Shown one piece after another: positions 12,904 to 14,292 of a stretch of DNA of 14,292 bases (position 1 is the first letter of the stretch; every line of letters starts with the position of its first letter). Made by a program: the position numbers and the translations under genes. The notes under the pieces were generated by a model. It saw only the letters and a list, made by a program, of their open reading frames with translations. It was not told the DNA's origin and searched no databases. Source of the DNA: a candidate division FCPU426 bacterium (lineage in GTDB: Bacteria > Oederibacteriota > PGYV01 > Palsa-1178); NCBI GenBank assembly GCA_003167475.1, contig PMTB01000131.1:1064-15355 (forward strand), read 5' to 3'.

Positions 12904-13233
12904 ATGGAAGAAAATCTTAAGAAGAACGGAAAGAAGAAGCTCAGCGCAGAGGAAAAGTGGCGTATTTATCAGGAAGCCTCGGCACCTGGAGCTCAGGTTG
13001 GAGAAATACTAAGGAAGAACGGTATGTACCCTGCTGAACTGGCCAAGATAAGGCAGCGGGTAGAAAAAGCAGCTAAAGAAGAGTTGGGAAAAAACAAGTA
13101 CCGGAAACGTCCGCTCAAAGTTGACTACGACGAATATGAAAAACTCAAATCCGAACTTGCGGCAAAAGAAAAAGCACTGGCGGAAATGAGCCAGGAATAC
13201 CTAATACTCAAAAAAAAAGTGAACTTGGAATAA
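12904..13233 (+). CDS. Transposase OrfA (helix-turn-helix DNA-binding subunit)
   Basis: The gene encodes 109 residues. AGGAGG (12891-12896) is seven bases before the ATG. The N-terminal half is a helix-turn-helix of the transposase type: LSAEEKWRIYQEA, then the second and third helices around VGEILRKNGMYPAELAKI. The C-terminal part (about 70-105) is a charged coiled coil (YEKLKSELAAKEKALAEM, YLILKKK) with leucine spacing, as used for multimerisation in IS3-family OrfA. It would bind the terminal repeats, and OrfA alone often acts as a regulator of transposition. The frame ends 13 bases after the A9 tract. A slip of -1 at the tract fuses it to OrfB. Confidence 0.9.
   Translation: MEENLKKNGKKKLSAEEKWRIYQEASAPGAQVGEILRKNGMYPAELAKIRQRVEKAAKEELGKNKYRKRPLKVDYDEYEKLKSELAAKEKALAEMSQEYLILKKKVNLE
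13210..13218 (+). promoter_or_regulatory. A9 slippery sequence for programmed -1 frameshifting, orfA to orfB
   Basis: Nine A residues (13210-13218) are read as three Lys codons in orfA. After a -1 slip the reading is AGT GAA CTT GGA ATA ACC GGG CCA ATG, giving S-E-L-G-I-T-G-P-M and running straight into orfB. A weak possible stimulator, TTGG/CCAA (13225-13228 with 13239-13242), follows. Confidence 0.75.
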
Positions 13234-13241
13234 CCGGGCCA

Positions 13242-14270
13242 ATGAAAGGCAAAAAGATAGCCAAAGAGACACGGGAAGCTCTTATGAAAGCCATAGACGA
13301 GTCAGGCGCAAGTATAAAGACATGCTGTGAGATACTTCTACTCAGCGACAGGCGTTACTACCGCTGGAAAAAGTGGACAGAACCGAAAAAACGAACAGCG
13401 TGGAACAAAACAAGACCTGAAGAAATCACGGCGATACTCGAAGTGGCAAAGAGCGAGGAACAAGCGGATTTAAGGGCAGCCGGGCTTATGGTTTACGGTC
13501 ATGAAACCGGCAAGTACTTTTGTAGTCCGTCAACAGTGCAGAAAACACTTAAAAACAATAAATTAGCGGCGCCTTATGAACCGCCAAGAAGGAAAAGAAA
13601 CTGCAAGAAGCCCGACGTCAGGGATTTAATCACGGCCCCGAATCAGATTTACTGCTACGACGGGAAGGATTTTTTCCTTACGAATGGGTTAAAAGTAACA
13701 GTCGTTCCGATTCTCGATATAGGATCCAGAAAGAACCTGAAAAACGGCGTATATGTAAAAAGTTTTGACGGACAAGATATAATTGAGTTATGGGACGCAA
13801 CGCTCTTTGAACAAGGCATCGACACAAGCAAACTGGCGATACTAAGCGACCGCGGCAGTCAGATGAAATGCGACTTGGTAAAAAAACATCTGACTGAAAA
13901 ATGGTCGGCTACGCTGATTTTTGCGAGACCATATACGCCGGATGACAACCCGTGGATTGAGGCTTATAACAAGAGCCTAGAATACCATCCTGCCCGGCCT
14001 GAACGTTTTGAGACAGTCCAGGATGTTATAGATTGGGCGGATTTACATGGAAGCTTGCATAACGACTATCCTCACTCGTCACTGGGTTATGTCAGACCGA
14101 ACGATGAGCATGCCGGGCGGGGCAATGCAATCAGGCAGCAGCGCAAAGAGAATTTAAAACTTGCAAGAAAGGAGCGGTTGGCGTATTATTACGACTGTAA
14201 GGCAAGGGCAAAGGAGCAGGAATCAGGCAAACGGCTGGAAATTGTACACAACTTCTTCGCACTTTGCTGA
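13242..14270 (+). CDS. Transposase OrfB (DDE integrase catalytic subunit)
   Basis: The gene encodes 342 residues from ATG 13242. The -1 frame is open back to the A9 tract and the ATG has no good ribosome site, so the main product is probably the OrfAB fusion. An N-terminal helical region with SDRRYYRWKKW (about 35-45) resembles the HTH_21-like part of IS3 OrfB. The RNase-H-like core has D140 (YCYDGKDF), D203 (ILSDRGSQM) and E240 (DDNPWIEAYNKSLE), with 36 residues between the second and third, close to the DD(35)E of IS3. The tail HNDYPHSSLGYVRPND is the family's YN-xx-RPHSSLGY motif. The first Asp lacks the usual W-xx-D-I-T context, so this may be a divergent subgroup. It acts as the strand-transfer enzyme on the element ends. 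Confidence 0.92.
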   Translation: MKGKKIAKETREALMKAIDESGASIKTCCEILLLSDRRYYRWKKWTEPKKRTAWNKTRPEEITAILEVAKSEEQADLRAAGLMVYGHETGKYFCSPSTVQKTLKNNKLAAPYEPPRRKRNCKKPDVRDLITAPNQIYCYDGKDFFLTNGLKVTVVPILDIGSRKNLKNGVYVKSFDGQDIIELWDATLFEQGIDTSKLAILSDRGSQMKCDLVKKHLTEKWSATLIFARPYTPDDNPWIEAYNKSLEYHPARPERFETVQDVIDWADLHGSLHNDYPHSSLGYVRPNDEHAGRGNAIRQQRKENLKLARKERLAYYYDCKARAKEQESGKRLEIVHNFFALC

Positions 14271-14288
14271 CAAAATCGAAAAAAAACT
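14243..14288 (-). repeat. Right terminal inverted repeat of the insertion sequence
   Basis: Reads inward from 14288 as AGTTTTTTTTCGA .. GTCAG .. AGTTGTGTACA and mirrors the left repeat. It overlaps the last codons of orfB, as in compact insertion sequences. The window ends four bases beyond it. Confidence 0.85.
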
Positions 14289-14292
14289 CCGG

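Larger units (their letters stand above)
12815..14288 (+). mobile_element. IS3-like insertion sequence (two overlapping-frame transposase ORFs)
   Basis: About 1474 bp, bounded by imperfect terminal inverted repeats and containing orfA (helix-turn-helix) and orfB (DDE integrase core) with an A9 frameshift site between them, the arrangement of IS3-type elements. It is inserted in the same orientation into the DUF2723 gene. A target duplication cannot be judged: only four bases remain to the right (CCGG), and they do not match the left flank TCCC. The exact outer ends are therefore uncertain by a few bases. Internal promoter and a hairpin over the orfA ribosome site are described separately. The intact frames suggest recent or current activity. 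Confidence 0.88.

Overview
The window looks like part of a chromosome from an uncultured diderm (Gram-negative-type) bacterium. The evidence is an outer-membrane beta-barrel protein of the PorV/PorQ type carrying an OmpA peptidoglycan-binding domain, two lipoproteins with Thr/Ala/Gln-rich stalks, a large secreted DUF11 protein with a Thr/Pro linker and a FlgD-like C-terminal domain, and a DUF2723-type glycosyltransferase gene. This combination, especially the TPT-rich linkers, recalls candidate phyla such as Goldbacteria and its neighbours. That placement is an impression from protein style, not a computed result.

Layout. 3-1640: 3' part of a PorV-like/FlgD-like/OmpA fusion. 1872-2659: a translationally coupled pair, an unnamed conserved soluble protein and a membrane-anchored rhodanese. 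2741-3895: a possible 36-codon ORF and two small membrane proteins, the second AT-rich and lying between two GTAGGGA-type repeats. 3896-4408: no genes, but it holds a 98-bp hairpin repeat and then a clear sigma70-type promoter overlaid by a phased MraZ operator. 4409-6503: the head of a division/cell-wall (dcw) cluster, mraZ - STAS protein - rsmH - ftsL, tightly packed and coupled. The cluster stops after ftsL. 6504-6925: no genes, but it holds a 205-bp element with 16-bp perfect terminal inverted repeats and three copies of a 33-35 nt stem-loop, then a consensus TTGACA-17-TATAAT promoter. 6926-9703: the DUF11 surface protein, closed by a strong bidirectional terminator. 9772-10860 (minus) and 11103-12167 (plus): divergent lipoprotein genes, each with its own recognisable promoter, sharing the same stalk type. 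12302-12850: the 5' piece of a DUF2723 gene. 12815-14288: an insertion sequence (two ORFs, IS3-like) that interrupts it.

How it fits together. The mraZ block makes a self-regulating division operon, with a STAS (anti-sigma-antagonist-like) gene inserted between mraZ and rsmH. Most other genes are envelope or surface proteins: a barrel-to-peptidoglycan anchor, secreted adhesin-like modules, and lipoproteins that display a duplicated beta domain or a six-blade NHL propeller. The insertion sequence shows two layers of control that can be read from the DNA: an A9 slippery site joining orfA to orfB, and a hairpin that would hide the orfA ribosome binding site only in read-through transcripts.

No tRNA, rRNA or CRISPR array was seen. 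I did not find a wholly new defence or enzymatic system. The best candidates for something undescribed are the structured repeats (3983-4080, 6546-6750, 10968-11031) and the STAS gene inside the dcw operon.
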